From Rhodopseudomonas julia (GTDB taxonomy: Bacteria > Pseudomonadota > Alphaproteobacteria > Rhizobiales > Afifellaceae): a DNA stretch of 64,000 bases. This document shows positions 43,577-52,493 of this stretch, piece by piece; the first letter of the stretch is position 1; every line of letters starts with the position of its first letter. The stretch spans positions 124,001 to 188,000 of the forward strand of contig NZ_JAUSUK010000002.1 in assembly GCF_030813515.1 (NCBI RefSeq), given 5' to 3'. Made by a program: the position numbers and the translations under genes. The notes under the pieces were generated by a model that worked only from the letters and a program-made list of their open reading frames with translations, ran no database searches and had not been told where the DNA came from.

Positions 43577-44524
43577 ATGAAAGCCGAAACCCTCCCTGCA
43601 GGATCTTCTCCTGCCGCGTCCGCTGAGACCTCTCTCGACCTTGGCAGCCTGACGCTTCTCGTCCTTTTGTCGATCCTCTGGGGCGGGTCGTTCCTGTTCA
43701 TGCGCGTCGCTGGAGCGGAAATTCCGGTCTTCACGCTCGTGCTCCTGCGCGTCGGTATCGCCGCTGCCGCGCTCTGGGTCGTCATCATCGCTTCGGGCCG
43801 GCGTCTGCCGAGCCGGGGTGGGATTTATCTGCGCGCGCTTTTGATGGGGTTTCTCAACAACGCCGTGCCGTTTTCGCTGATCACCTTCGCGACGGTCGAA
43901 ATCGGTGCGGGTGCCGCCTCCATCCTCAATGCGACGACGCCGATCTTCACCGTTCTCATCGCGCATCTTCTGACGGCGGACGAGAAGATGACGACGAACA
44001 AGGTCGCTGGCGTCGTTCTGGGCTTCCTGGGTGTCGCGGTGATGATCGGCCTGCCGGCCCTGCGCGGCCTGTCGGCCGACTTTCTGGCCGTTCTGGCGAT
44101 GCTTGCCGCGGCGACGTCTTACGGGTTTTCAGCGGTCGTCGGAAAGGGATTTCGGGCGACCGATCCTGTCGTTTCGGCTGCCCTGCAGCTGTCCGCATCG
44201 ACCCTTCTCATGGTGCCGGTGGCGTTCCTGGTCGACCGCCCCTTCGCCATGGCGATGCCGGACATGGCCGCGATCCTTTCGATCCTCGGCCTGGCACTCC
44301 TGTCGACGGCCTTCGCCTATGTGCTGTTTTTCCGGATTCTGGCGCGTGCCGGCGGGACGAACGCGATGCTCGTCACGCTTCTCGTGCCGGTGAGCGCGGT
44401 GACGCTCGGCGTCGCACTTCTTGGGGAAAGCCTGTCGGCGGGGCAGTTCGCCGGCATGGCCATGATCGGCGCAGGGCTCGTCGTCCTGGACGGGCGGGCC
44501 CTGCGGCGGCTGCGGCGCGGTTAG
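43577..44524 (+). CDS. EamA/DMT-family transporter, second copy
   Basis: A 315-residue ten-helix carrier with both EamA repeats (ILWGGSFLFMRVAGAEIP; LVPVSAVTLGVALLGESLS). It is only distantly related to the gene before it, which argues against recent tandem duplication. Start at ATG 43577, 10 bp after the previous stop, giving a two-gene unit. Confidence 0.86.
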   Translation: MKAETLPAGSSPAASAETSLDLGSLTLLVLLSILWGGSFLFMRVAGAEIPVFTLVLLRVGIAAAALWVVIIASGRRLPSRGGIYLRALLMGFLNNAVPFSLITFATVEIGAGAASILNATTPIFTVLIAHLLTADEKMTTNKVAGVVLGFLGVAVMIGLPALRGLSADFLAVLAMLAAATSYGFSAVVGKGFRATDPVVSAALQLSASTLLMVPVAFLVDRPFAMAMPDMAAILSILGLALLSTAFAYVLFFRILARAGGTNAMLVTLLVPVSAVTLGVALLGESLSAGQFAGMAMIGAGLVVLDGRALRRLRRG

Positions 44525-44541
44525 AGCGTCTCATCTTTTGA

Positions 44542-44561
44542 GCGAAACATTTTTGTTTCGC
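44542..44561. repeat. Hairpin between DMT gene and rpoH
   Basis: Perfect GCGAAAC / GTTTCGC 7-bp arms with an ATTTTT loop in the 56-bp convergent gap. Probably acts as a weak terminator for one or both genes, or is a short dispersed repeat. Confidence 0.5.
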
Positions 44562-44580
44562 GTCGGAGGGGAGCTGCGCC

Positions 44581-45495
44581 TCAAGCGTCGGCGAGGAGGC
44601 GTTGCTGGGCGCCGCGGTCGCGTTCCTTGGAGGCGCGGATCATCGCCTTCTGCACCTTTTCGAAGGCTCTGACCTCGAGCTGGCGCACACGCTCGCGCGA
44701 GACGCCGAACTCGCCCGAAAGTTCTTCGAGTGTCAGCGGCTCGTCGGAGAGACGACGCGCCTCGAAGATCCGCCGTTCACGCTCGTCGAGCACCTCGATC
44801 GCGTCCTTCAGCATGGCGCGGCGCTGATCGAGCTCGTCCTGGGCAATGAGGTTCGTCTCCTGGCTTTCCGTCTCATCGTCGGACAACCAGTCCTGCCATT
44901 CGCCGCCTTCGCCTTCATTGGCGCGGATCGGGGCGTTGAGTGAGGCATCGCCGGACAACCGCCGGTTCATGGAGATGACCTCCTCCTCGCTGACATTGAG
45001 CCGCTTGGCGATATGTGCCACCTGTTCGGGCTTCAGGTCGCCTTCCTCGAGCGCCGAAATCTGGCTCTTCGCCTTGCGCAGGTTGAAGAACAACCGCTTC
45101 TGATTGGCGGTCGTGCCCATCTTCACGAGCGACCAGGAGCGCAGGATATATTCCTGGATCGCGGCGCGGATCCACCACATCGCATAGGTGGCGAGACGAA
45201 AGCCCTTGTCCGGCTCGAAGCGCTTGACGGCCTGCATCAGGCCGACATTGCCTTCCGAAATGACCTCGCCGATCGGCAGGCCATAGCCGCGGTAGCCCAT
45301 GGCGATCTTGGCGACGAGACGCAGATGGCTCGTCACCAGACGATGCGCTGCATCGCGGTCGTCATGCTCCTGATAGCGCTTGGCGAGGATGTATTCCTCT
45401 TGCGGCTCGAGCATGGGGAATTTGCGGATCTCGTCGAGATAACGAGACAAACCGCCTTCGGCGGTGGATACGACGGGGATGTTGCCTGTGGCCAT
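44581..45495 (-). CDS. rpoH: RNA polymerase sigma-32 factor (heat shock)
   Basis: A 304-residue sigma-70-family protein of the RpoH group. Region 2 holds the RpoH box (NQKRLFFNLRKAKSQ near 131-145), which separates it from the housekeeping factor, and region 4 ends with the HTH VSRERVRQLEVRAFEKVQKAM. It directs heat-shock genes. Hyphomicrobiales often carry two rpoH copies; this is at least one. It lies 163 bp downstream of rluD on the same strand and should have its own promoter in that gap. Confidence 0.97.
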   Translation of the reverse strand: MATGNIPVVSTAEGGLSRYLDEIRKFPMLEPQEEYILAKRYQEHDDRDAAHRLVTSHLRLVAKIAMGYRGYGLPIGEVISEGNVGLMQAVKRFEPDKGFRLATYAMWWIRAAIQEYILRSWSLVKMGTTANQKRLFFNLRKAKSQISALEEGDLKPEQVAHIAKRLNVSEEEVISMNRRLSGDASLNAPIRANEGEGGEWQDWLSDDETESQETNLIAQDELDQRRAMLKDAIEVLDERERRIFEARRLSDEPLTLEELSGEFGVSRERVRQLEVRAFEKVQKAMIRASKERDRGAQQRLLADA

Positions 45496-45658
45496 CGGGA
45501 TTGCCTGTCATCAGAAGAGTCGACACCGGGAGGCGCCGCGGAGCGGCCGCATCCTGTGCACTCGTGGATTGTCTTGGAGCAGAGCTTTCGACCCCGCCTG
45601 TCTAACTTTTGTCACGTCCTGGCTTGCGTCAAGCCTATCACGCCTCTCGCAATGCTGC

Positions 45659-46669
45659 CTAATTACGGCCTTGTAAGGCTTCAGAAGGCTTTCTTAAGGC
45701 GCTCAGAAGTGTCTCGAAGTCGCTCGGCAGTGCCGAATGGAAGAGCACGGTCTCGCCAGTTTCGGGATGACGAAAGCCGAGCGTGCGGGCATGCAACGCC
45801 TGGCGGGCGAGGCTGCCAAGGGCCTCGGCCGCATCCGCGGGAAGCTTCACCACCTTCGACTGAAAGCCCGAGCCGTAAAGTCCGTCGCCCAGAAGCGGAT
45901 GGCCGATATGCGCCATATGCACGCGGATTTGATGGGTGCGTCCGGTCTCGAGGCGGCAGGTGACGAGGCTTACGAGCCCGTCCTGGAATATTTCTTCCAC
46001 CCGGTAATGCGTGACGGCATGGCGGCCGCCGCGGCGGACGGCGCGTTTTTCACGGTTTTTCGTATCGCGGTCGAGAGGAGCGTCGACCGACCCGGCGCGC
46101 AATTGCGGCACACCCCAGACGAGAGCCCAATATTCCCGCTTCAGCGGGCCCTCGCGGCCGTGATCGGCAAATTGTGCCGAGAGATCGCGATGCGCGACAT
46201 CGTTCTTGGCGATCACCAACAGGCCGCTCGTGTCCTTGTCGAGGCGATGGACGATGCCCGGACGGCGAATACCACCGATGCCGGAAAGCGTGTCGCCGCA
46301 ATGGTGGAGGAGGGCGTTGACGAGTGTCCCGTTGTGAGCGCCGGGCGCGGGATGAACGACCATGCCCGCCGGCTTGTCGACGACGACGAGATCATCATCC
46401 TCGTAGACGATCGCAAGCGGGATCTCTTCCGGCCGCGGGGTGGCTTCTTCCGGCTCCGGTAGGCCCACTTCGATGGTCTCTCCGGGTTTGACCCGGTAGT
46501 TCGGCTCGTCTAATTTCCGCGCGCCGACGCGGACATGGCCGTCCTTGATCAAAGCCTTGAGGCGGCTGCGCGACAGACGATCGGCGCGGGCAGCCAGAAA
46601 GGCATCGAGGCGCAGGCCGGTTTCGTCCGGCTCCACAGTGTAATCCAACACGCTTTCGTGATCCTTCAT
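45659..46669 (-). CDS. rluD: Ribosomal large subunit pseudouridine synthase, RluD/RluA family
   Basis: A 336-residue enzyme with an N-terminal S4 RNA-binding domain (LDAFLAARADRLSRSRLKALIKDG) and the RluA-type catalytic domain. The active-site Asp is in HRLDKDTSGLLV. It pseudouridylates helix 69 of 23S rRNA (RluD) or a related site; family membership is certain, exact specificity inferred. Its ATG overlaps the divergent ATG of the next gene by two bases (shared CATG). Confidence 0.93.
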   Translation of the reverse strand: MKDHESVLDYTVEPDETGLRLDAFLAARADRLSRSRLKALIKDGHVRVGARKLDEPNYRVKPGETIEVGLPEPEEATPRPEEIPLAIVYEDDDLVVVDKPAGMVVHPAPGAHNGTLVNALLHHCGDTLSGIGGIRRPGIVHRLDKDTSGLLVIAKNDVAHRDLSAQFADHGREGPLKREYWALVWGVPQLRAGSVDAPLDRDTKNREKRAVRRGGRHAVTHYRVEEIFQDGLVSLVTCRLETGRTHQIRVHMAHIGHPLLGDGLYGSGFQSKVVKLPADAAEALGSLARQALHARTLGFRHPETGETVLFHSALPSDFETLLSALRKPSEALQGRN

Positions 46670-47078
46670 GACGCCTCACGCATCCGCCAAAGAGCGCCCC
46701 GGAAAACTGCCGCCGGTTGGCGACGACGACGAAAAGCCTCTCGATCCGGCCGCAGAAAGAGTGCGCCGGCGGCTCGTCCGCCTGTTGATCGTTTCGTTCG
46801 GGACCATGGTTTTGGGCTTTGTCGCCGTGTTCGGCGCAATAGTCTACAAGCTCGGTCTCTTTGGCTCCCCGCCAGGAACCGGGCCGAGCATTGCCGAGGT
46901 GCGGCTGCCGGTGGGATCCACCGTCACGTCTGCCGCGCTTGACGGCGACAACATCCTTCTGCGGATCAGCGAAGCGACGCGGGGCGACGGCCAGGAGGGT
47001 CGGGGCGAAGAGCTTCTCGTCCTCGATGCGGCGAGCGGCGAAATCCTGCACCGTGTCAAATTGCTCCCGGGCGACTGA
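46668..47078 (+). CDS. Small single-pass membrane protein (DUF6476-like)
   Basis: A 136-residue protein. A charged cytoplasmic N-terminus is followed by one membrane helix (about 39-62) and a small periplasmic domain with beta-rich segments (SIAEVRLPVGSTVTSAALDGDNILLRIS; ELLVLDAASGEILHRVKL). The layout fits the DUF6476 family of alphaproteobacteria, of unknown role, commonly encoded head-to-head with rluD as here. Confidence 0.75.
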   Translation: MTPHASAKERPGKLPPVGDDDEKPLDPAAERVRRRLVRLLIVSFGTMVLGFVAVFGAIVYKLGLFGSPPGTGPSIAEVRLPVGSTVTSAALDGDNILLRISEATRGDGQEGRGEELLVLDAASGEILHRVKLLPGD

Positions 47079-47498
47079 TCGAGAGTCTGCGAGAGCGGTT
47101 GGCTGGGGGCAGGGGCTACGTTTGCCGGAATAGGCGGCAAGAACTGCAGGTGGCAGAAACCACACGCGCCAAGCCCCAATGGCGCGCCGCGGCTCCTGCG
47201 CCTTGCCGTGCCGTTGTTGTTTTGCTCCTGGCGCTGCTTTGAGTGTTTCGCACCTTGGGGCGCGTTGAGTGTGTCGCACCTTGCAGCGTTGGCGGGGGAG
47301 CGAGCCTTTTGCCGTGATTTGCGGCATTCTATGTGGCGCCTCGTCCGCACAACGGGCCGGGTGGATCGGACGCTGTCCGGCTCGCATGCGGGATTTTGAT
47401 TTCTCGTCTTCTCGCCTCTTGCATCGCCGCGCGGGTCATGCCACATAGCGCCTCCGATGCTTCGTGCGGGCGCTTTCGTCTGCCAGGCTGACGCCGCT
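47079..47498. other. Intergenic region before tRNA-Glu
   Basis: About 420 bp without a supported gene. It contains two 19-bp direct repeats (47239-47257 and 47265-47283) and should carry the tRNA promoter near its right end. Confidence 0.6.
47239..47283. repeat. Two 19-bp direct repeats, 26-bp period
   Basis: TTGAGTGTTTCGCACCTTG and TTGAGTGTGTCGCACCTTG differ by one base. Intergenic, of unknown role; the spacing near 2.5 helical turns could suit a regulator but is not proof. Confidence 0.6.
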
Positions 47499-47574
47499 GC
47501 TCCCTTCGTCTAGCGGTCTAGGACGCCGCCCTCTCACGGCGGAAACAGGGGTTCGATTCCCCTAGGGAGTACCA
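47499..47574 (+). tRNA. tRNA-Glu (anticodon CTC)
   Basis: A 76-nt cloverleaf with acceptor GCTCCCT / AGGGAGT (first pair G-U), anticodon stem CCGCC / GGCGG with loop CTCTCAC giving anticodon CTC, T-loop GGTTCGATTCC and encoded CCA. Confidence 0.97.
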
Positions 47575-48124
47575 GCGCCGCAATCAGCTTTGATGCGGGT
47601 GGTTGTTGTCGGCTTTCGCCTCGACAATCAGAGCTTTGCCAATCAGAGTTTTGCGCCGTCAGTTCGGATTTTCGGACCTCAGGCCACCCTTTCCCTTACG
47701 ACGTTCATGCGCCTTCGAATCTGGCTTGTGCTTCATGAGCTGAGCTGGGTGCGAGGCCGCAGAGGTGGCGGCTTCACCGGAGAGCGCATCATGGTTTCCG
47801 GAACGGTCTCCGGGACTGCGCGCCCGGTGCTTTGCCCCGGGATCCGCCCGGCGTGAGCTGGCTGTGTGCGGCGGTGCGGCACGTGGGGAGGCGCGGACGG
47901 CCTTGCTCCCTTCAACAATCGAGCGACGACTGTTTGAAAGAGTGCCGTTCGAGCGTCGTCGCAGACGCGGCCTTCACAAGTCTGGCGGCCCAGCTTTCCA
48001 GGGTTTGTCAGGCCTTTCGCCTCTGTCCGCGGCACGCTCTGTTGGAAAGTTTCGTAAAATCCGGCTTCGAAAAATCACTAGGGTCTCAGGAGTGAAACGA
48101 ACTCCTTGAAGGGTGAGACCTCGG
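47575..48124. other. Intergenic region between tRNA-Glu and the MFS gene
   Basis: About 550 bp with no convincing gene. It holds a tandem 15-bp repeat (CAATCAGAGCTTTGC at 47625 and CAATCAGAGTTTTGC at 47640) and a structured leader at its right end. Short frames here have atypical composition and no ribosome sites. Confidence 0.55.
48083..48119 (+). promoter_or_regulatory. Structured leader enclosing the MFS ribosome site
   Basis: Nested pairing: GTCTCA (48083-48088) with TGAGAC (48114-48119), and GGAGT (48089-48093) with ACTCC (48101-48105). The unpaired side bulge TTGAAGGG carries the probable Shine-Dalgarno of the MFS gene, five bases outside the stem from ATG 48125. It could gate translation. 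Confidence 0.5.
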
Positions 48125-49393
48125 ATGAACGAGCAAGTCCCGATTGATGACCGCAACTCGGCTTCAGCGTCGACAGCGGCCTCCGGAAAAGGTGGAATCC
48201 CCGGCTGGTGGATCACCATTTTCCTCTTCTGGCTCGGTTGGGTGTTCATGTACGCCGACCGAACCGTCCTCAGCCCAGTGATGCAGGACATACAGAACGA
48301 ATTCGGCCTAAATGGGACCGAATTGGGCCTGATCAGTTCCCTGTTCTTTCTGGCTTATGCCGCCCTGCAAATCCCGGCCGGCATCCTCGGCGACCGGATC
48401 GGTCGCAAGAAGGTTCTCGTACCAGGCTTTCTGCTCTTCGGCGTCTTCACCGCCGTCAGCGGTATGGTCAAGACGTTCCCGCAGCTCATCGCCGCACGGA
48501 TCATCACCGGGGTGGGCGAGGGGACCTATTACGGCCCGCAATACGGTATCTCTTCCGAGCAGATCCCGCAGAAATTCCGCTCCCTCGGCAGCGCCATCAT
48601 CAATTCCGGCATGGCCTTCGGCATTGCGCTCGGACTGATGATGTCGAGCTGGGTGGCTTACACGCTCGATCTCGGCTGGCGCATGCCGTTTTATGTGCTC
48701 GCCGTCCTGACCCTGATCACGGGCGTGTTGATCTGGATTCTGGTCAAGGAGCGTCCCCGCGCCGCCAGCGCCGAGGGCAAGTCGCAAGGTTCGTCCTTCA
48801 AGTCGCTGATCAAGAACCGCAACCTCCTGCTTACCTATCTGATGGTGTTCTGTTCGCTGTTCGGGTTCTTCATGATCCTGACCTGGCTGCCGTACTACCT
48901 GCAGACAGAGCGTGGCATTCCAGCCGAAAACATCGGCAACATCGCCTCGCTCGTGGCCTGGGTGTCGATCCCCGGGGGCCTGCTTTTCGCCCACATCTCC
49001 GACCGGCTCGGCAAGCGTCGTCCGCTGGTTCTCGTTCTCGTCCCGATCGCGGCCATCAGCCTCGTCTCGATCGCCTTCCTCGACGATGTGAACCAGATGA
49101 TCGCGGCGATCTGCGTCTACGGCTTCTTCGGCAAGCTGGCGCTCGATCCGGTGCTGATCGCGAACGTCGCCGACAATGCCTCGAAGGAATCCTACGGAAC
49201 GGCCTTCGGCATCTTCAACTTCGTCGGCATGTCCTCCTCGATCCTCGCTCCGACGATCGCCGGCATGATCGCCGACGCCACCGGCAGCCTTGCCGCCAAC
49301 TTCTATCTCTCAGCCGTCATCCTGATCGTGGGCATGCTCGGCATGATGTTCATGAAAGACGTCCGCAACTCTGCGGTCGAAAAGGAAAGTTGA
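48125..49393 (+). CDS. MFS transporter of the oxamate/ureide cluster
   Basis: A 422-residue twelve-helix major facilitator. Motif A appears as GILGDRIGRKKVLV after helix 2; the N-terminal YADRTVLSPVMQDIQNEFG is typical of the anion:cation symporter branch that carries organic acids. It is directly followed (1 bp) by fdrA/allF, so it probably imports the carbamoylated substrate (oxalurate, oxamate or a related ureide). Start at ATG 48125; GTG 48113 is possible. Confidence 0.88.
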   Translation: MNEQVPIDDRNSASASTAASGKGGIPGWWITIFLFWLGWVFMYADRTVLSPVMQDIQNEFGLNGTELGLISSLFFLAYAALQIPAGILGDRIGRKKVLVPGFLLFGVFTAVSGMVKTFPQLIAARIITGVGEGTYYGPQYGISSEQIPQKFRSLGSAIINSGMAFGIALGLMMSSWVAYTLDLGWRMPFYVLAVLTLITGVLIWILVKERPRAASAEGKSQGSSFKSLIKNRNLLLTYLMVFCSLFGFFMILTWLPYYLQTERGIPAENIGNIASLVAWVSIPGGLLFAHISDRLGKRRPLVLVLVPIAAISLVSIAFLDDVNQMIAAICVYGFFGKLALDPVLIANVADNASKESYGTAFGIFNFVGMSSSILAPTIAGMIADATGSLAANFYLSAVILIVGMLGMMFMKDVRNSAVEKES

Positions 49394-49394
49394 G

Positions 49395-51059
49395 ATGCTC
49401 AGTGCTCGACTGATCAAGGGAAACTTCCAGGATTCCGTGACCTTGATGGTTCTCTCCAGGGATCTTTCGTCCCTTGCGGATGTGAACCGGGTCTCGGTGA
49501 TGATGGGAACCTCCGCCAACAAGGACGTCTTCCGCGAAACCGGCATGTGGCATGACGATCTGGCGGAGGCCACGCCGAACGATCTGTGCATCGTCATCGA
49601 TGCGGAAGGAGAGGATGCGGGCGTTGCCGACCGCATCGCCGCCCAGGTGGAAGAACGGCTTGCCGCCATGGCCAAGGGTGGGTCGAAGGCCCGCTATCCG
49701 GTGGCACGCAGCTTCCGGCGCGCTTGCGACCAGCTTCCGAAAGCCGATCTCGCGCTGATCTCCGTGGCCGGCCAGTACGCCCACGGCCTGGCGAAGGAGG
49801 CGCTCGATGCCGGCCTCAACGTGATGATCTTCTCCGACAATGTCAGCGTCGAGGAAGAGCGTGACCTGAAGGAGACGGCGCGTGAGCGCGGGCTCCTGGT
49901 CATGGGGCCGGATTGCGGCACGGCGATCGTCGGCAAGGCGCCTCTCGCCTTCGCCAACCGCATTCCGCAGGGGCCGATCGCGGTGGTCGGCGCCTCCGGC
50001 ACCGGCCTCCAGGAGGTGACCTGCCAGATCGCCCGCGGTGGCATGGGTATCAGCCATGCCCTGGGCCTCGGGGGTCGCGACCTCTCAGAGACGATCGGCG
50101 GGCTGTCCGCGGAGACCGCGCTTGATTTCGTGGCGGCCGATGAGGCCTCGAAGGTCGTCGTCTTTGTTTCCAAACCCCCCGCGGCGGCCGTGCGGGCCGC
50201 GCTTCTCGACAAGCTGAAGCGCCTTGGCAAGCCGGCCGTCGCCCTCTTTCTGGGCGATCATCCCGACCGTCGGGATTTTGGCGACCTGCACCTGACCCGC
50301 ACGCTCGACGAGGCGGCAGCCTTGGCCGTCGATCTCGCCAAGGTCGAGGAGCAGGCGGCGAGTGTGCCGGCCCTCACGGCGAAGGGGATCCGTGGCCTCT
50401 ACACCGGTGGCACCTTGGCTGGAGAGGCGGCGCAACTTCTCGCCGAGGCTCTCGATCTGTCGGCGGATGCCGCCCATGACGAAGGCTTCATGCTGCGCAC
50501 GGCGGAGCATCGCATCATCGATCTGGGCGATGATCTCTACACCAGAGGTCGACCGCATCCGATGATCGATCCCTTCGGGCGCAACGAGATGATCCACGCG
50601 CTCGCCGGGGACGCCGATGCCGGCATCCTGCTGGTCGACGTGGTGCTCGGCTTCGGCAGCCATGCCGATCCTGCCGGCGAACTTGCCCGGGCGGTGGAAG
50701 AGATGCGGGCGGCGCGCGGCGACAAGGCGCCGATCACCGTCATCGCCAATCTTACCGGCGTGAGCGAGGATCCACAGGATTACGCCGCGCAGGCGAAGAC
50801 GCTCGAGGATGCCGGCATCCTCATCGCAGACAGCGTGCGCATGGCCGTCCTCCTGGCGCTTCGGCTGATCACGCCGGCCAAGGTCGAAACGGCGACCCTC
50901 TCGCCGCTTCTGAGCGAACCGCCTGCCGTCATCAATATCGGGCTTCGCGGCTTTGCCGACGATCTCGCCAGCAACGACGTCGATGTCGTCCACCTCAAAT
51001 GGGAACCGGTCTCCGACAAGACCGAGAAGCTGCGCCGCATGGCCGCGTCCCTGATCTGA
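49395..51059 (+). CDS. allF: FdrA/AllF, acyl-CoA synthetase-like subunit of oxamate transcarbamylase
   Basis: A 554-residue protein of the FdrA family, built like the two succinyl-CoA synthetase subunits fused. Typical segments are VMGPDCGTAIVGKAPLAFAN, VVGASGTGLQEVTCQIARGG and LYTGGTLAGEAAQLL; a C-terminal ligase-like domain follows. In E. coli FdrA was assigned as AllF, one subunit of oxamic transcarbamylase, which converts oxalurate plus phosphate to oxamate and carbamoyl phosphate. Gene order here (allF, allG, carbamate kinase, allH) supports that role. Whether AllF itself is catalytic is not clear from the sequence. Confidence 0.88.
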   Translation: MLSARLIKGNFQDSVTLMVLSRDLSSLADVNRVSVMMGTSANKDVFRETGMWHDDLAEATPNDLCIVIDAEGEDAGVADRIAAQVEERLAAMAKGGSKARYPVARSFRRACDQLPKADLALISVAGQYAHGLAKEALDAGLNVMIFSDNVSVEEERDLKETARERGLLVMGPDCGTAIVGKAPLAFANRIPQGPIAVVGASGTGLQEVTCQIARGGMGISHALGLGGRDLSETIGGLSAETALDFVAADEASKVVVFVSKPPAAAVRAALLDKLKRLGKPAVALFLGDHPDRRDFGDLHLTRTLDEAAALAVDLAKVEEQAASVPALTAKGIRGLYTGGTLAGEAAQLLAEALDLSADAAHDEGFMLRTAEHRIIDLGDDLYTRGRPHPMIDPFGRNEMIHALAGDADAGILLVDVVLGFGSHADPAGELARAVEEMRAARGDKAPITVIANLTGVSEDPQDYAAQAKTLEDAGILIADSVRMAVLLALRLITPAKVETATLSPLLSEPPAVINIGLRGFADDLASNDVDVVHLKWEPVSDKTEKLRRMAASLI

Positions 51060-51075
51060 CTCTGGAGTTTTCAAA

Positions 51076-52335
51076 ATGTACGCAACGATCAACGAAGCCA
51101 ATGCGGCCGTTCTCGACGAAATGCGCAGCGCGCGGCCCTATCTCGTCGATGTCCGCCCGGCGCATGAATGCATCCCGGCGCTCGCCGAGGGGCATGTCCT
51201 GATGCATGCCGGCCCGCCCATCGAATGGGCGGCGATGACCGGTCCGATGAAGGGGGCCGTCCTCGGCGCCTGCCTCTTTGAGGGCTGGGCCAAGACGACC
51301 GAAGAGGCCGAGGCCTTCGCACAAAAGAGCGTCCGCTTCGTGCCGTGCCATGATCAGTCGGCCGTCGGCCCGATGGGCGGCATCACCTCGGCCAATATGC
51401 CGGTTCTCGTCGTGCGCAACGCCAATCAGGGGAACGTCGCCTATTGCAACCTCAACGAGGGCATCGGCAAGGTGATGCGCTTCGGTGCCTTCGAAGGCGA
51501 AGTGCAGACGCGTCTTGCATGGATGCGCGACGTGCTGGCCCCGGTCCTGTCGGAGGCCTTGAAGCGCAATTCCGAGGGATTGGAGCTGACAGCCCTTATG
51601 GCCCAGGCCATCACGATGGGCGACGAGTTCCACCAGCGCAACATCGCCGCCTCGGCGCTTCTGTTGAAGGCGCTTGCTGCCGACATCGCAATCGGCAGTG
51701 CGGCGGCCGCCGACAAGGAAGAGGTTCTGCGCTTCCTGGAGCGGACCGACCAGTTCTTCCTGAATGTGGCCATGGCCTATTGCAAATGCGTCATGGATGC
51801 CGGGCACGCCGTTGGCGAGGGCAGCATCGTTACGGCGATGACCCGCAACGGCCGCGATTTCGGGATCCGCGTCTCCGGCCTCGGCAAGCAATGGTTCACG
51901 GCGCCGGTCAACACGCCGGTTGGCCTCTTCTTCACCGGCTATTCGCAGGATGACGCCAATCCCGATATCGGCGACAGCGCCATCACCGAGACGTTCGGTG
52001 TCGGCGGTGCGGCGATGGTCGCGGCACCCGGTGTCACCCGCTTCGTCGGATCGGGCGGCTTCAGCGACGCGCTGGAGACCTCTGAAGAGATGCGCGAGAT
52101 CTACGTCGAAGCCAACACGACGCTGCAGATCCCGACCTGGGATTTCCAGGGCGCCTGCATGGGTCTCGATGTACGGCGTGTGGTGGAAAGCGGCATCACG
52201 CCGGTGATCAACACCGGTATCGCGCACCGCGAGCCGGGCATCGGCCAGGTCGGCGCCGGTGTCGTGCGCCCGCCGCTCGAATGCTTCGAACAGGCGTTCG
52301 AGGCTCTCGTGGAAGCGCGTTCCAAGACCGCCTAG
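51076..52335 (+). CDS. allG: DUF1116 protein, AllG (YlbE) subunit
   Basis: A 419-residue DUF1116 protein, spaced 16 bp after allF. Conserved blocks are FVPCHDQSAVGPMGGITSANMPV, GDEFHQRNIAASALLL, VMTRNGRDFGIRVSG-like and PVINTGIAHREPGIGQVGAG. DUF1116 is the YlbE/AllG component of the E. coli oxamic transcarbamylase and recurs beside fdrA in many bacteria. A strong terminator follows, separating it from the carbamate kinase gene. Confidence 0.88.
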   Translation: MYATINEANAAVLDEMRSARPYLVDVRPAHECIPALAEGHVLMHAGPPIEWAAMTGPMKGAVLGACLFEGWAKTTEEAEAFAQKSVRFVPCHDQSAVGPMGGITSANMPVLVVRNANQGNVAYCNLNEGIGKVMRFGAFEGEVQTRLAWMRDVLAPVLSEALKRNSEGLELTALMAQAITMGDEFHQRNIAASALLLKALAADIAIGSAAAADKEEVLRFLERTDQFFLNVAMAYCKCVMDAGHAVGEGSIVTAMTRNGRDFGIRVSGLGKQWFTAPVNTPVGLFFTGYSQDDANPDIGDSAITETFGVGGAAMVAAPGVTRFVGSGGFSDALETSEEMREIYVEANTTLQIPTWDFQGACMGLDVRRVVESGITPVINTGIAHREPGIGQVGAGVVRPPLECFEQAFEALVEARSKTA

Positions 52336-52351
52336 GCCGCATCGGCTGAGA

Positions 52352-52389
52352 CGGGGCGGGCGCTTTAAGGGGCCCGCCCCGTTCTTTTC
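52352..52389 (+). terminator. Terminator between allG and carbamate kinase
   Basis: ACGGGGCGGGC / GCCCGCCCCGT 11-bp stem, 10-base loop, then TTCTTTTC. It should reduce read-through into the kinase gene. Confidence 0.8.
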
Positions 52390-52493
52390 GAGCCGTCTTT
52401 CCAATCGGGTTTTCCCTCGTCCGCTGTCGCGGCCGGGAACGGGCCCGGATTGTTTCAAGTCCAAGCAAATCTTCATACAACCAGGAGGTCGAG

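Noticed and set aside
47590-47856. Short rightward frame after tRNA-Glu (MMRVVVVGFRL...)
   Set aside because: Contains a tandem DNA repeat read as protein, no ribosome site, no conserved pattern.
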